From: Candidatus Gastranaerophilales bacterium
GTDB lineage: Bacteria; Cyanobacteriota; Vampirovibrionia; Gastranaerophilales; Gastranaerophilaceae
DNA length: 64,000 nucleotides
NCBI GenBank assembly: GCA_944323165.1
Contig: CALURK010000008.1
Span: forward strand, 1 to 64,000
Direction of reading: 5' to 3'
Positions 1-7,634 of the stretch are shown one piece after another. Within the stretch, counting starts at the first letter, position 1; the number at the start of each line of letters is the position of its first letter. The notes under the pieces were generated by a model. The model made no database searches. It had not been told where the DNA came from and was given only the letters and a program-made list of their open reading frames with translations. A program made the translations under genes and the position numbers.

Positions 1-265
1 TAATTATATAAGATTTTAAATTATATATTAACTAAGCGAAATTCACCAAAATATAAATACTATTTGAACTTCCGACTAGCTTCCGAGTTTGGAGGTGTGG
101 AATTTCAAAGTGGACTTTTTATCTGGAAAGTGTCATCGGGAAATGTGGCTATATATTTAGGTTATAGCGATTTGGGCAGATTTATATAGGAATTTTACGG
201 TAAAATAGAGGACGAAAAAGTAACTTTCTGAGTAGTTTCAGTTAACCACTCGGAAGTGGATGTAA
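1..265. other. Left-edge stretch without a recognisable gene
   Basis: Frame 1 stays open from position 4 to a TAG at 187-189 (about 61 codons), but it has no start codon or ribosome binding site and I do not recognise the translation. It may be non-coding or the debris of an inactivated gene next to the recombinase remnant that follows. Confidence 0.3.
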
Positions 266-478
266 TTCAAACGTAAAGCCGAAAGACGGTTGAAAAATCT
301 TTTTTCAAATGTCCCATTAAAACCCAACTTTTCTTACGATGGCGAAAACCTAGTCATAGAGCCTAAACCAATATTTAAGGCTGTCATTAAAAACAGCCTT
401 TCCAATAAAAAACTCCCCACACTGTACGATGTTGGAACTTTTTATAGAAGAATTATACAACAAAATAACAGACATTAA
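266..478 (+). pseudogene. Remnant of the C-terminus of a large serine recombinase
   Basis: The frame opens after a TAA at 263-265 and ends at 478; the only start-like codon is TTG at 290. The translation has the pattern ERR-x-KNLFSN...NFSYDGENLVIEPKPIFKAV. This resembles the extreme C-terminus of large serine integrases, including the one at 17629-19230 (QRRKILEII...NLILKPVFQTI). No catalytic domain lies upstream within the window, so this is probably a decayed fragment of another integrase. A short independent protein cannot be excluded. Confidence 0.4.
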
Positions 479-846
479 TACTACTTGCATATTTAATCAA
501 ATAGAGATTTTAAAACATTTAGCCTGATGTTTATAGAGAGATTACTAGATGATTCAAGATAAAACTTTCAAAGCCTTTTAAATAATTTTATTTAAAAGGC
601 CTAAGTTTTCACAGAAGTTCTTCTGCAATTTATTCATTTTTTTTATTTTTTCTAAGATTTTTAGTATTACAAAATTACAAATACCAAAACTAAGGTTGAA
701 AAACAATCAGCATAATACTTTTGAATGTAATAAATTTGTAACTTCCTGTAATTAAAACTTTTCAAATTATATTCCTATAAGTAAGAACTTAACAATATTT
801 ATAAATTATGTTATTATTCTACTTTTGCATTATAATTGTAATATAG
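479..846. other. AT-rich gap upstream of the nuclease/SMC module
   Basis: No convincing gene is present. A perfect 11-bp inverted repeat (GCCTTTTAAAT at 573-583 and ATTTAAAAGGC at 590-600, 6-nt loop) has no T-run, so it is a hairpin rather than a clear terminator. A TATAAT box at 831-836 sits 10 nt before the ATG at 847 and is the likely -10 of the module promoter. No Shine-Dalgarno sequence is visible. Confidence 0.5.
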
Positions 847-1863
847 ATGAGTAAGGTAGTAACTAGTAAAAATGAATATGATAATGGTGGAGCTATTGCG
901 ATTAAAGGGTTTAATTTTCAACATGCTGTTGCTGCATTAATTATTATATGCAATTATGAAAAAGAAAACTTTAGTATATACCTTGAAACAAAAGATGATA
1001 TTGAAGTTACTTACTCTGATAATAATTTTTTTATACAAGCAAAAAGTAATCAATTAACATTGAATGGACTTGTAAAAGCTGATAAACAAAATAAATCTAT
1101 TTTATCTAAAAGTTTATCAAAAACATCAGATAAAAAGCATAACTATTACAAAATTGCTACCATTGAATTTTCTGAACAGGAACAAAAAAAATTAAATAAA
1201 AAAGTATCGCAACATTTGTTTAACAATAATGAAATATATGAAATTAATGCTGAAGCTAAGACAAAACTTATAGATGCACTTATTAAACAAGGTCTTGAAG
1301 AAGAAGTAAGCAAAACAAAGTTAGATAATTGTTATATTTATTTTACCCCGTTCTCTAAAAATTCTGAAAATTCATATTACTATCTGTTAGGTTTTATGAA
1401 CCAATGCAATATTAACGTGGATGGTGGCAGGGGGAAACTCCTACTAAATGAGTTATTAAACTTAATTCAGCAAAAGGCTGAAAAAATTATAAACAACGAT
1501 AATGAAAAAGAATGTAAACAGCTAAATTCTGCCTTTTTAAAATCTTTAATAAAAACCGACAAATATTTAACAGCTAAAGACACATTTGTTCAAAAGCTAG
1601 AAGAACAAAATGTTATAAATATCCAAAATTCAATACAAATTAAAGAGTTTTTGTTATCTGTAGGACTAAAACACCTTGCCTTAAAAAATAAAGTACGGAA
1701 TTCTATTGGGACGATTGACATCAAATCTGATTTTGTAGAAACAATAAAAGATTTATTAGAAAAAGTTCAAAATGCTTTTACAGAAGAGAATAGAAACCTG
1801 TTATTAGCTATTATAATTGATTTGTATATTGATGATTTAATCTATAACCAAAAGGATTTTTAA
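847..1863 (+). CDS. Putative Cap4/DUF4297-like nuclease, first gene of a two-gene defence-type module
   Basis: 338 aa. The N-terminal part reads GG-x-AIKGFNFQHAVAAL (residues 14-31), then E47, D51 and a Q64-A-K66 triplet. This is the layout of the Cap4/DUF4297 class of PD-(D/E)XK-type DNA endonucleases (a G-x-x-x-Q helix, E...DD, Q-x-K). Such nucleases act as effectors in CBASS, Lamassu and ABC-three-component systems. The remaining roughly 250 residues are Lys- and Asn-rich and I cannot assign them; they may be a sensing or partner-binding domain. The next gene, an SMC-like ATPase, starts 1 nt after the stop, so the two are almost certainly co-translated. The start lacks a Shine-Dalgarno sequence and sits just below a TATAAT box. 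Family assignment is by motif only. Confidence 0.6.
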   Translation: MSKVVTSKNEYDNGGAIAIKGFNFQHAVAALIIICNYEKENFSIYLETKDDIEVTYSDNNFFIQAKSNQLTLNGLVKADKQNKSILSKSLSKTSDKKHNYYKIATIEFSEQEQKKLNKKVSQHLFNNNEIYEINAEAKTKLIDALIKQGLEEEVSKTKLDNCYIYFTPFSKNSENSYYYLLGFMNQCNINVDGGRGKLLLNELLNLIQQKAEKIINNDNEKECKQLNSAFLKSLIKTDKYLTAKDTFVQKLEEQNVINIQNSIQIKEFLLSVGLKHLALKNKVRNSIGTIDIKSDFVETIKDLLEKVQNAFTEENRNLLLAIIIDLYIDDLIYNQKDF

Positions 1864-1864
1864 T

Positions 1865-3523
1865 ATGATAATAGAAAAATTTATAATAATTGATTATAAA
1901 GATAAAGAAGCAAATGAATTTGCTTTTTCAGAAAATGCCAATATTATAACTGCCGAAAAGAACACTCAAGGTAAATCATGTTTGTTAAAATCATTATTCT
2001 ATGCAATGGGAATGGGGATTAAAAAATTTAAACCGGAATGGCATATTGATTCAAAAATATTTAAAATTTACTACAAGCATAAAGATGAGTATGGTTACAT
2101 AATTAGACAAGGTGATAATTTTTGGGTTAACAACAAAAACGGGCGGTTAAATATAAAAGAATATTCTCAATGGTTAGCTAATACCCTAAAAATAAATATG
2201 AAATTACCTATGGTTAAAACTTTAGTATATGAACCAGTATATCCATCTGCTCTTATATTACCATATTATATAGACCAAGATACATCATGGAGTAAGAGTA
2301 TCTACAAAGATGTAGTTCTTGAATTAGGTCGTTATGATAGTTCTGCTATTCCTAAAAAGATTTTTGAATATATTTTCAATATTTCTAATGACGCAATTCA
2401 AGAAAAAGAAGACGAGTTAAGACTTGCTAAAGATGAAAAAACTAAAGCAGAAAATCAAAAGAAAGCATTAGATGAATTAAAAACAAACTTTATTAAAAAT
2501 TCTACAGTTCTTAGTTTTGATGAAGATAAAGCAAAAGAAGATATAAAAAAATATTTATCCTATGCTCGTACAATACAGACAAAAATAACAAATCTGCAAA
2601 TAAAATTATTTCCAAAAGAAAAAAGTTTGGATGAAAACAAACTAAAAGTTGCTGAACTAAATGAACTATTAAAAACCAACGAAGAAACATACAAAAGTAT
2701 TTCAAAAAGATGTGAATATTGTCATTCAGAATTAACAAGAGAGCAATCTTTAAGTCGGTTTAAATTGGAAAATGATAAATTTGAGATAATAGCAATGAAA
2801 AATGATTTATTGATAAAGATTGAGAAACTTGAAAAAGAAATTCAAAAAATTCTTGATGAAAAAATACCTTTAGAAGAACATTATACTGAATTGCTAAAAA
2901 TAGCCAATAAAAAACAGCAAGAATATACTTTAGCTGAATATATAGATGAAAAAGCAAAAAAAATTAATAACGATAATTATTATCAGACTGAAAATAATGT
3001 AATATTAAAAATATCACAACAGGAAGATATTATAAATGATTTGAAAAAAATCATTAATGCACTAAAAAAAGAAGAAAAAGAAAATAGAGATTTGATTACG
3101 AATGAATATAAAGACTTAACTGCAAGTTTTAGTATGAAGTTTCCAGATGTTGATTTTAATCGACGAGCATTCTTAAATTTTTCTCAAATTACAGATAATA
3201 GTGGAGCAACAGATAATCAGGAATTTTTTGGGCTTTATATGATATACACTCATTTATTATTTAATCATTCAATTATTGAGTTACCTTTTGGGTTGGACTC
3301 AACTTTAAAAGATGAATTAGATGACTACAACATTAATAAATTTTATAAAATTATAGAAGAAATTGTTTTATCAAATCATAAACAATCTTTTGTTATAATG
3401 CTTAAAAATAAATTATCTTTATTGAAAAATACTTATAATGTAATAGAATTAACTAAACCGATTTTGTCTAAACAGAAGTTTGAAAAATTAAAACAGGAAT
3501 TCAGTATTATATCAGAAGAATAA
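1865..3523 (+). CDS. SMC/Rad50-like ABC ATPase with CxxC hook
   Basis: 552 aa. The Walker A motif AEKNTQGKS lies at residues 30-38. A long Lys/Glu-rich coiled coil (about 170-410) is interrupted midway by C283-E-Y-C286, the position of a zinc hook in Rad50-like proteins. The C-terminal ATPase half has a signature-like NSGATDNQEF and a Walker-B-like strand ending in PFGLD478-S-T. The usual catalytic Glu after the Asp is replaced by Ser, as in some RecF/ABC-3C-type ATPases. Paired with the upstream Cap4-like nuclease, this matches the logic of Lamassu (LmuA nuclease with LmuB SMC) or ABC-3C defence systems, where the ATPase senses DNA ends or replication intermediates and releases the nuclease. 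No third LmuC-like gene is visible. Confidence 0.65.
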   Translation: MIIEKFIIIDYKDKEANEFAFSENANIITAEKNTQGKSCLLKSLFYAMGMGIKKFKPEWHIDSKIFKIYYKHKDEYGYIIRQGDNFWVNNKNGRLNIKEYSQWLANTLKINMKLPMVKTLVYEPVYPSALILPYYIDQDTSWSKSIYKDVVLELGRYDSSAIPKKIFEYIFNISNDAIQEKEDELRLAKDEKTKAENQKKALDELKTNFIKNSTVLSFDEDKAKEDIKKYLSYARTIQTKITNLQIKLFPKEKSLDENKLKVAELNELLKTNEETYKSISKRCEYCHSELTREQSLSRFKLENDKFEIIAMKNDLLIKIEKLEKEIQKILDEKIPLEEHYTELLKIANKKQQEYTLAEYIDEKAKKINNDNYYQTENNVILKISQQEDIINDLKKIINALKKEEKENRDLITNEYKDLTASFSMKFPDVDFNRRAFLNFSQITDNSGATDNQEFFGLYMIYTHLLFNHSIIELPFGLDSTLKDELDDYNINKFYKIIEEIVLSNHKQSFVIMLKNKLSLLKNTYNVIELTKPILSKQKFEKLKQEFSIISEE

Positions 3524-3532
3524 AAGTTTCTA

Positions 3533-3541
3533 TGCTATAAT
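3533..3541 (+). promoter_or_regulatory. Extended -10 promoter placed for a leaderless toxin mRNA
   Basis: TGC-TATAAT at 3533-3541 is a consensus extended -10 box. Exactly 6 nt separate it from the ATG at 3548, so transcription would start at or next to the A of the start codon. There is no Shine-Dalgarno sequence. Inferred from spacing only. Confidence 0.5.
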
Positions 3542-3547
3542 AAACGC

Positions 3548-3907
3548 ATGGCAAAGCGAACAAAGGCATTGGAAGTATATTTTTATTCAACGAATTCGGG
3601 TAATGAACCTGTTAGAGAGTGGCTGAAAGATTTGCCTAAAGAAGACAGACGTATTGTTGGTTTTGATATCAAGACTGTTCAATATGGATATCCGATAGGA
3701 ATGCCGTTAACCAGAGTTTTGCATGGTACAAATGGGCTTGAAGAAATTCGCTGTAATCTGTCAAACGGAATTGCAAGAATTATCTTTTGTGTTGAAGATA
3801 ACACTATCATTCTTTTACACGCATTTATCAAGAAAACTCAAAAGACACCGCAAAAAGACTTAGATATAGCAATAAAACGCTATAAAGAGCTCCTGAGGAA
3901 ATCATAG
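3548..3907 (+). CDS. HigB/gp49-like (DUF891) RelE-superfamily toxin
   Basis: 119 aa, typical length for the phage-derived gp49-like/DUF891 family. The pattern is V-x-FYSTNSGNEPVREWLKDLPKEDRR, then G-x-P-x-x-x-x-L-x-x-GLEEIRCNLSNGIARIIFCVEDNTIILLHAFIKKTQKTP. These are the hallmark blocks of HigB-type ribosome-dependent mRNA interferases. The expected antitoxin partner (XRE) is 86 nt away but on the opposite strand and convergent, instead of directly downstream on the same strand. The gene appears to have its own leaderless promoter. It follows the nuclease/SMC module by 24 nt, so it could also be reached by read-through. Confidence 0.8.
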   Translation: MAKRTKALEVYFYSTNSGNEPVREWLKDLPKEDRRIVGFDIKTVQYGYPIGMPLTRVLHGTNGLEEIRCNLSNGIARIIFCVEDNTIILLHAFIKKTQKTPQKDLDIAIKRYKELLRKS

Positions 3908-3993
3908 ATTTCCACGTCGCAATCGTAGTGTTACACCTTTCAAAACCTTGCACTTCTGTAAGTCTTTTCAGGTTTCACACCGGCTAACGCATT

Positions 3994-4278
3994 TTAAGCA
4001 AAAGATAGAATAATCCTTTTACCCAAGTATCTTGCAACTTTTTCTATTGTATTCAAGGTAATTGAAGTGTTATTAGGGTCAAGAATACGACAAATAGCTG
4101 TTCTTGATGTTTCAAGTTCTTTAGCCAATCTATTAACCGACATATTATCTTCTTGCATTTTTTGCTCTAATGCGTAAGCAATAACTCTTTTTATTGCTAC
4201 GGCTTCTGATTCTTGAAGAATGCCTTCTTCTTCAAGAAAACTATCAAAACAGGAACCTATATGTTTCTTATCAATCAT
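3994..4278 (-). CDS. HigA-like XRE antitoxin
   Basis: 94 aa from the ATG at 4278. That start is chosen over the longer frame (4389) because AAGGAC at 4288-4293 is a well-placed ribosome binding site, while the upstream extension looks non-coding. The helix-turn-helix region (MSVNRLAKELETSRTAICRILDPNNTSITLNTIEKVARYLGKRI) is the HigA/XRE type that usually partners gp49-like toxins. It is preceded by a short helical segment (SFLEEEGILQESEAVAIKRVIAYAL). The orientation is convergent with the toxin, so the two ends face each other. This allows independent control of toxin and antitoxin or overlapping 3' transcripts. Confidence 0.7.
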   Translation of the reverse strand: MIDKKHIGSCFDSFLEEEGILQESEAVAIKRVIAYALEQKMQEDNMSVNRLAKELETSRTAICRILDPNNTSITLNTIEKVARYLGKRIILSFA

Positions 4279-4458
4279 TTTAAAACTGTCCTTTATAATA
4301 ATATTGTACCATTTTTGGTGCAATATTTCAACCCTAGTTTGATGATTTATGTGCAAATGGCTAAAACACAATAAAATAGGTGTGTACAAACATTTTTATA
4401 TGAATTATAATAATAAAAATGGCTATTTTTCGCATTTTTGAACATTTAAAATAAATTA

Positions 4459-4485
4459 CTAATTCTAGAATTAACGAGATTAAAC
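4459..4485 (-). repeat. 27-bp element-border motif, copy 1 (inverted)
   Basis: Read on the minus strand this is GTTTAATC-TCG-TTAATTCTAGAATTAG. It shares 23 of 27 positions with the copy at 10570-10596 and contains the perfect palindrome TAATTCTAGAATTA. It lies in the 290-bp gap between the antitoxin and the methylase gene. Confidence 0.55.
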
Positions 4486-4528
4486 GGAAACAGTATTTTA
4501 AATATAAATATATATAATTTTCACAAAA

Positions 4529-4555
4529 GTTTAACGAGAATCATTCTGGAATCAC
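4529..4555 (+). repeat. 27-bp element-border motif, copy 2 (direct)
   Basis: GTTTAACGAGAATC then ATTCTGGAATCAC. It matches the copy at 10570-10596 at 21 of 27 positions in the same orientation. It ends 13 nt before the ATG of the methylase gene, so it may be an operator, or a recombination site that later became a promoter region. Confidence 0.5.
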
Positions 4556-4568
4556 TAGAGGTACATAG

Positions 4569-5318
4569 ATGGAAAAAATAGATTATTTAAAAGAATTTAT
4601 GGCAAAACTGCAATCTTTAGACCGTTCAAAGGATAAGGTTACCGTCTTTAAAGACTTCTTGACATTATGTACCTGTTCATTAGCACAACCAATCTATAGG
4701 AGTGAAAAGCTAGAGCAAAGATACTTAGAAACAGTGAAACAATATACTAAAGAGCAAGCAGAAGAATTTTCAAAACTGCTTGCTCTTTTAGTTATGGCTT
4801 TGGAAGAAAAATACCAAGACTTTTTAGGTGAAGTGCATATGTCTTTGAATTTGAGCAGTAAAGCTAATGGTCGGTATTTTACTCCTTATCCTGTTTGTAA
4901 GTTTATGGCAGAGATAAATTTCTTTGAAGTAGAAAACTCAGGTAAATTGCAGGATAAAGAATTAATAACACTTTCAGAGCCTTGTTGCGGAAGCGGTGCA
5001 ATGATTATAGCTTTTGCCGAAACTATGAGAAAACATAATTTCAAATATCAGAATCAGCTTTATGTCAAAGCAACTGATATCAATGATCTTTGCTTAATGA
5101 TGACATACATTCAATTATCACTGCTTGGAATTCCTGCCAAAGTAATACTCGGAGATACTTTATCTTTGAAATTTCAACAAGCACTGTACACACCGTTTTA
5201 TTATCTGAACGGTATTGAGTTCAAACTTCAAAAAATCAATTCTGACACAAAACAAGAACTTATAGAACCTGAAAATAATCAAAAACAAAATATGCAATTA
5301 CAACTATTTCAACTATGA
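4569..5318 (+). CDS. Partial N6-adenine DNA methylase (HsdM-like, motif I only)
   Basis: 249 aa. An N-terminal helical region is followed by RYFTPYPVCKFMAE, the F-T-P block that precedes the catalytic domain in type I M subunits. The S-adenosylmethionine-binding motif SEPCCGSGAM is at residues 136-145 and an acidic ATDINDLC strand follows. The expected catalytic NPPY/F (motif IV) is missing; after GDTLSLKF the protein turns into TPFYYLNGIEFKLQ and ends. Short proteins of this kind are known on plasmids and integrative elements. It may bind SAM without methylating DNA, or be a decoy or anti-restriction factor. The ribosome binding site is AGAGGT and the gene leads the element's rightward cluster. 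Confidence 0.65.
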   Translation: MEKIDYLKEFMAKLQSLDRSKDKVTVFKDFLTLCTCSLAQPIYRSEKLEQRYLETVKQYTKEQAEEFSKLLALLVMALEEKYQDFLGEVHMSLNLSSKANGRYFTPYPVCKFMAEINFFEVENSGKLQDKELITLSEPCCGSGAMIIAFAETMRKHNFKYQNQLYVKATDINDLCLMMTYIQLSLLGIPAKVILGDTLSLKFQQALYTPFYYLNGIEFKLQKINSDTKQELIEPENNQKQNMQLQLFQL

Positions 5319-5324
5319 CTTATT

Positions 5325-5349
5325 TTGACATAGGTACATTGCATAATAA
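5325..5349 (+). promoter_or_regulatory. Shared element promoter/operator, copy 1
   Basis: TTGACATAGGTACATTGCAT at 5325-5344, followed by AATAA. A near copy (TTGACATAGGTCAATGCAATAA) lies upstream of the helicase gene on the minus strand at 9660-9681. TTGACA is a -35 consensus, but no clear -10 at 17-nt spacing is seen, so the conserved block may be a repressor or activator site. Confidence 0.4.
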
Positions 5350-5367
5350 AAGTACAAAGGACAAAAA

Positions 5368-5712
5368 ATGAAATATTTAATACGAGCAAACAAAGTAGTT
5401 TTTAGCGGAAATATGCAAATGATAATGAAGTACATTTCAGATTTTTATAAATCGGAAACTAAGGAATGGACTGATAAAAGCGGTGAATGGAACAACTTAG
5501 GAAAGTTTAAAACTTTTATAGAATCTATGGGATATTCAATCAAAGATAAAATTCCTTCAAATTGCCGTTGTGAGGGAACTGCGGTAACAAACCACGAATT
5601 TATTAAAGTGTGGAGTGAATGTAAGTTTGATATTCAAGCTGTAGCTGAGAGGTTACACATAGATAAAAGAACAGTTGCACAAATTGTTAGAAAGTTAAAA
5701 TTAAGGAAATAA
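5368..5712 (+). CDS. Hypothetical protein with C-terminal helix-turn-helix
   Basis: 114 aa, not a family I can name. The last roughly 28 residues (FDIQAVAERLHIDKRTVAQIVRKLKLRK) read as a helix-turn-helix of the kind used to bind DNA. The N-terminal half carries a short basic/aromatic segment (YKSETKEWTDKSGEWNNLGKFKTFIESMGYSI). It sits between the methylase-like gene and rtcB, 2 nt before rtcB, so it is probably the local regulator or a small accessory factor of that operon. The ATG follows AAAGGAC. Confidence 0.5.
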   Translation: MKYLIRANKVVFSGNMQMIMKYISDFYKSETKEWTDKSGEWNNLGKFKTFIESMGYSIKDKIPSNCRCEGTAVTNHEFIKVWSECKFDIQAVAERLHIDKRTVAQIVRKLKLRK

Positions 5713-5714
5713 TT

Positions 5715-6851
5715 ATGTATGAAATACAAGGCAAATATACATCCGCAAAAGTTTTTACAGAAAATGAAGAGACTGATATTACAGAACAAATATTAGCAAT
5801 CTGTAACCATCCAATATTCAAAGGTTGCAAAGTAAGAATTATGCCGGATTGTCATAGAGGCAAAGGCTGTACAATAGGTTTTACAGCTGAAACACCGAAA
5901 AATGGAGTGATTATTCCAAATATTATTGGAGTAGACCAATCCTGTGGAATGCTTACAGTAAAACTCAAAAAATCTAAAACTCTGAATGATTTTGCAAAAT
6001 TAGACAAAGTTATTAGAGAATGTGTTCCATTTGGTCAAAACGGAAGAAAAGAGATAAGCTCGCTTATTCCTAATAATTTGATAGAAAAAGTCAAACAAAT
6101 TTCAACGGATTACTTGAAAGAAAAACCGGACAGTGATTTAAGAAAAATCGGTTCATTAGGGGGCGGAAATCATTTTATTTCTATCGAAAAAGGAACAACC
6201 GGTACTTACTTGATTATTCATACAGGTTCAAGAAATTTTGGCAAAAAACTTGCAATCCATTTTCAAGAATTAGCAATAGAACAAAATTGTTATGGCGAAG
6301 GGGAATTAAAAAATTTATCTTATTTAATCGGTATAAATGCTCAAGATTATCTTGAATGTGCAAAAGTGTGTAATGAATATGCACATTTCAATCGTTATGT
6401 TATTGCAAGAGAAATTTTGAATAATATGGGGTGGAAGTCAGAAGATGAATTTGAAACAGTCCATAATTATATTGGGCAAGATAATATAATCAGAAAAGGT
6501 GCAATTTCTTGCTATAAGGAAGAAAAAGTCTTAATCCCGCTTAATATGGCAGATGGCTCTCTAATTTGTATCGGCAGAGGAAATTCTGATTGGAATAATT
6601 CAGCACCACATGGTGCAGGCAGAGCATTATCCCGAACGCAGGCAAAAGAACAATTAACAATGCAAGAATATAAAAAGCAGATGAAAAACATATTTTCAAG
6701 CTGTGTTTCAATTTCTACACTTGATGAAGCACCAATGGCTTACAAAAATAGTAATGAAATTATAAAAGCTATTGAACCTACAGTACAAGTTGTAGACCAC
6801 TTGAAACCGTTATACACCTTTAAGGCGGAGGAATTTTTTAATGAAAAATAA
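5715..6851 (+). CDS. rtcB: RtcB-type RNA-splicing ligase
   Basis: 378 aa, shorter than E. coli RtcB (408 aa). It joins 2',3'-cyclic phosphate (3'-phosphate) ends to 5'-OH RNA ends using GTP and Mn2+. Family blocks are present in order: MPDCHRGKGCTIGF, IGVDQSCGM (metal-binding Asp and Cys), GGGNHFISIE, IHTGSRNFGK, and SAPHGAGRALSR with the His that becomes guanylylated. The C-terminal PMAYKNSNEIIKAIEPTVQVVDHLKP is also typical. No archease gene is nearby. Within a mobile element, a plausible role is repair of tRNA or other RNA cut by host anticodon nucleases, an inference from context. Its end overlaps the next gene by 11 nt, indicating one operon. Ribosome binding site AAGGA. Confidence 0.9.
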   Translation: MYEIQGKYTSAKVFTENEETDITEQILAICNHPIFKGCKVRIMPDCHRGKGCTIGFTAETPKNGVIIPNIIGVDQSCGMLTVKLKKSKTLNDFAKLDKVIRECVPFGQNGRKEISSLIPNNLIEKVKQISTDYLKEKPDSDLRKIGSLGGGNHFISIEKGTTGTYLIIHTGSRNFGKKLAIHFQELAIEQNCYGEGELKNLSYLIGINAQDYLECAKVCNEYAHFNRYVIAREILNNMGWKSEDEFETVHNYIGQDNIIRKGAISCYKEEKVLIPLNMADGSLICIGRGNSDWNNSAPHGAGRALSRTQAKEQLTMQEYKKQMKNIFSSCVSISTLDEAPMAYKNSNEIIKAIEPTVQVVDHLKPLYTFKAEEFFNEK

Positions 6852-7581
6852 ACTACTGTGCGATGATTTGTTTGTTTTATCCAACAATTATAGGGCGATA
6901 TGTGATAATTATTTAGCTAAAACGGAGGCTGATGAACTCTGGGAAAAAACTAAAGATTTTGAAAAGGTTGATAAATTGTGTGAAAGAATAAAACTGAAAC
7001 AAGAATCAGCATTGCTGCTGAAAAAATCAAACATCCATAAACGTTTTATTGGCAAAAAATTTAATAATTTTAAAACTTTTGATGAAATCACAAAATCAGC
7101 AAAACAAACAGCAGTAGACTATGCGGAAAACATTTATGCTCATTTAGCTTTTGGTACTAACCTTGTTATTGAAGGTTTAGGGAAAGTCGGAACAGGAAAA
7201 ACTCATTTAGCCTGTGCAATTGCTCATTATGCAATAGAACATGGTGTTCCGACGAAATTTATTAATGTAGTGTCAATGATATCTGAATTAAAAGAACGGA
7301 TGAGTATTCCAAAATATATAAGAACATATACAGATACTGACCTATTAATTATCGATGACATTGGTAAAGAAAAGAATTCTGAATGGGTATGCCAAACAAT
7401 TTATCAGATTATAAATATTCGTTATGAAACACAAATGCCCACGATTATTACAACTGAAAACTCAATGAAAAATATGACAGCTCATTATAAAGAAAAGGGT
7501 AAAGCAATTCAAAGCAGAATTACAGAAAACTTTGTCTTAATAACACTTGATGGCAAGGATTACAGACAGAATGATTTTTGA
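6841..7581 (+). CDS. DnaC/IstB-like AAA+ ATPase (helicase loader)
   Basis: 246 aa. An N-terminal helical region (1-80) precedes an AAA+ core with Walker A (GKVGTGKTHLACAIAHYA), a hydrophobic Walker B (DLLIIDDIGKEK), sensor-I-like TIITTEN and an arginine-rich IQSRI near the end. This is the layout of DnaC-type helicase loaders found in phages and plasmids. The DnaB-like helicase encoded on the other strand 1.2 kb downstream is the likely partner. It overlaps rtcB by 11 nt and has its ribosome binding site (GGCGGAGG) inside the rtcB end. Confidence 0.85.
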   Translation: MKNKLLCDDLFVLSNNYRAICDNYLAKTEADELWEKTKDFEKVDKLCERIKLKQESALLLKKSNIHKRFIGKKFNNFKTFDEITKSAKQTAVDYAENIYAHLAFGTNLVIEGLGKVGTGKTHLACAIAHYAIEHGVPTKFINVVSMISELKERMSIPKYIRTYTDTDLLIIDDIGKEKNSEWVCQTIYQIINIRYETQMPTIITTENSMKNMTAHYKEKGKAIQSRITENFVLITLDGKDYRQNDF

Positions 7582-7634
7582 AAATAGATTTAGTGATAAG
7601 GTGCATTATATAAAAACAAAAAAGGTCACAACTG

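Noticed and set aside
3290-3299. GGTTGGACTC identical to part of the tRNA-Asn 3' end, possible att site
   Set aside because: Only 10 bp match and the sequence lies inside the Walker-B coding region of the SMC-like gene; most likely chance.
4295-4323. TTGCAC/TATTAT promoter for the antitoxin
   Set aside because: The -10 would put the transcript start on top of the ribosome binding site, so this pairing is unlikely to be the real promoter.
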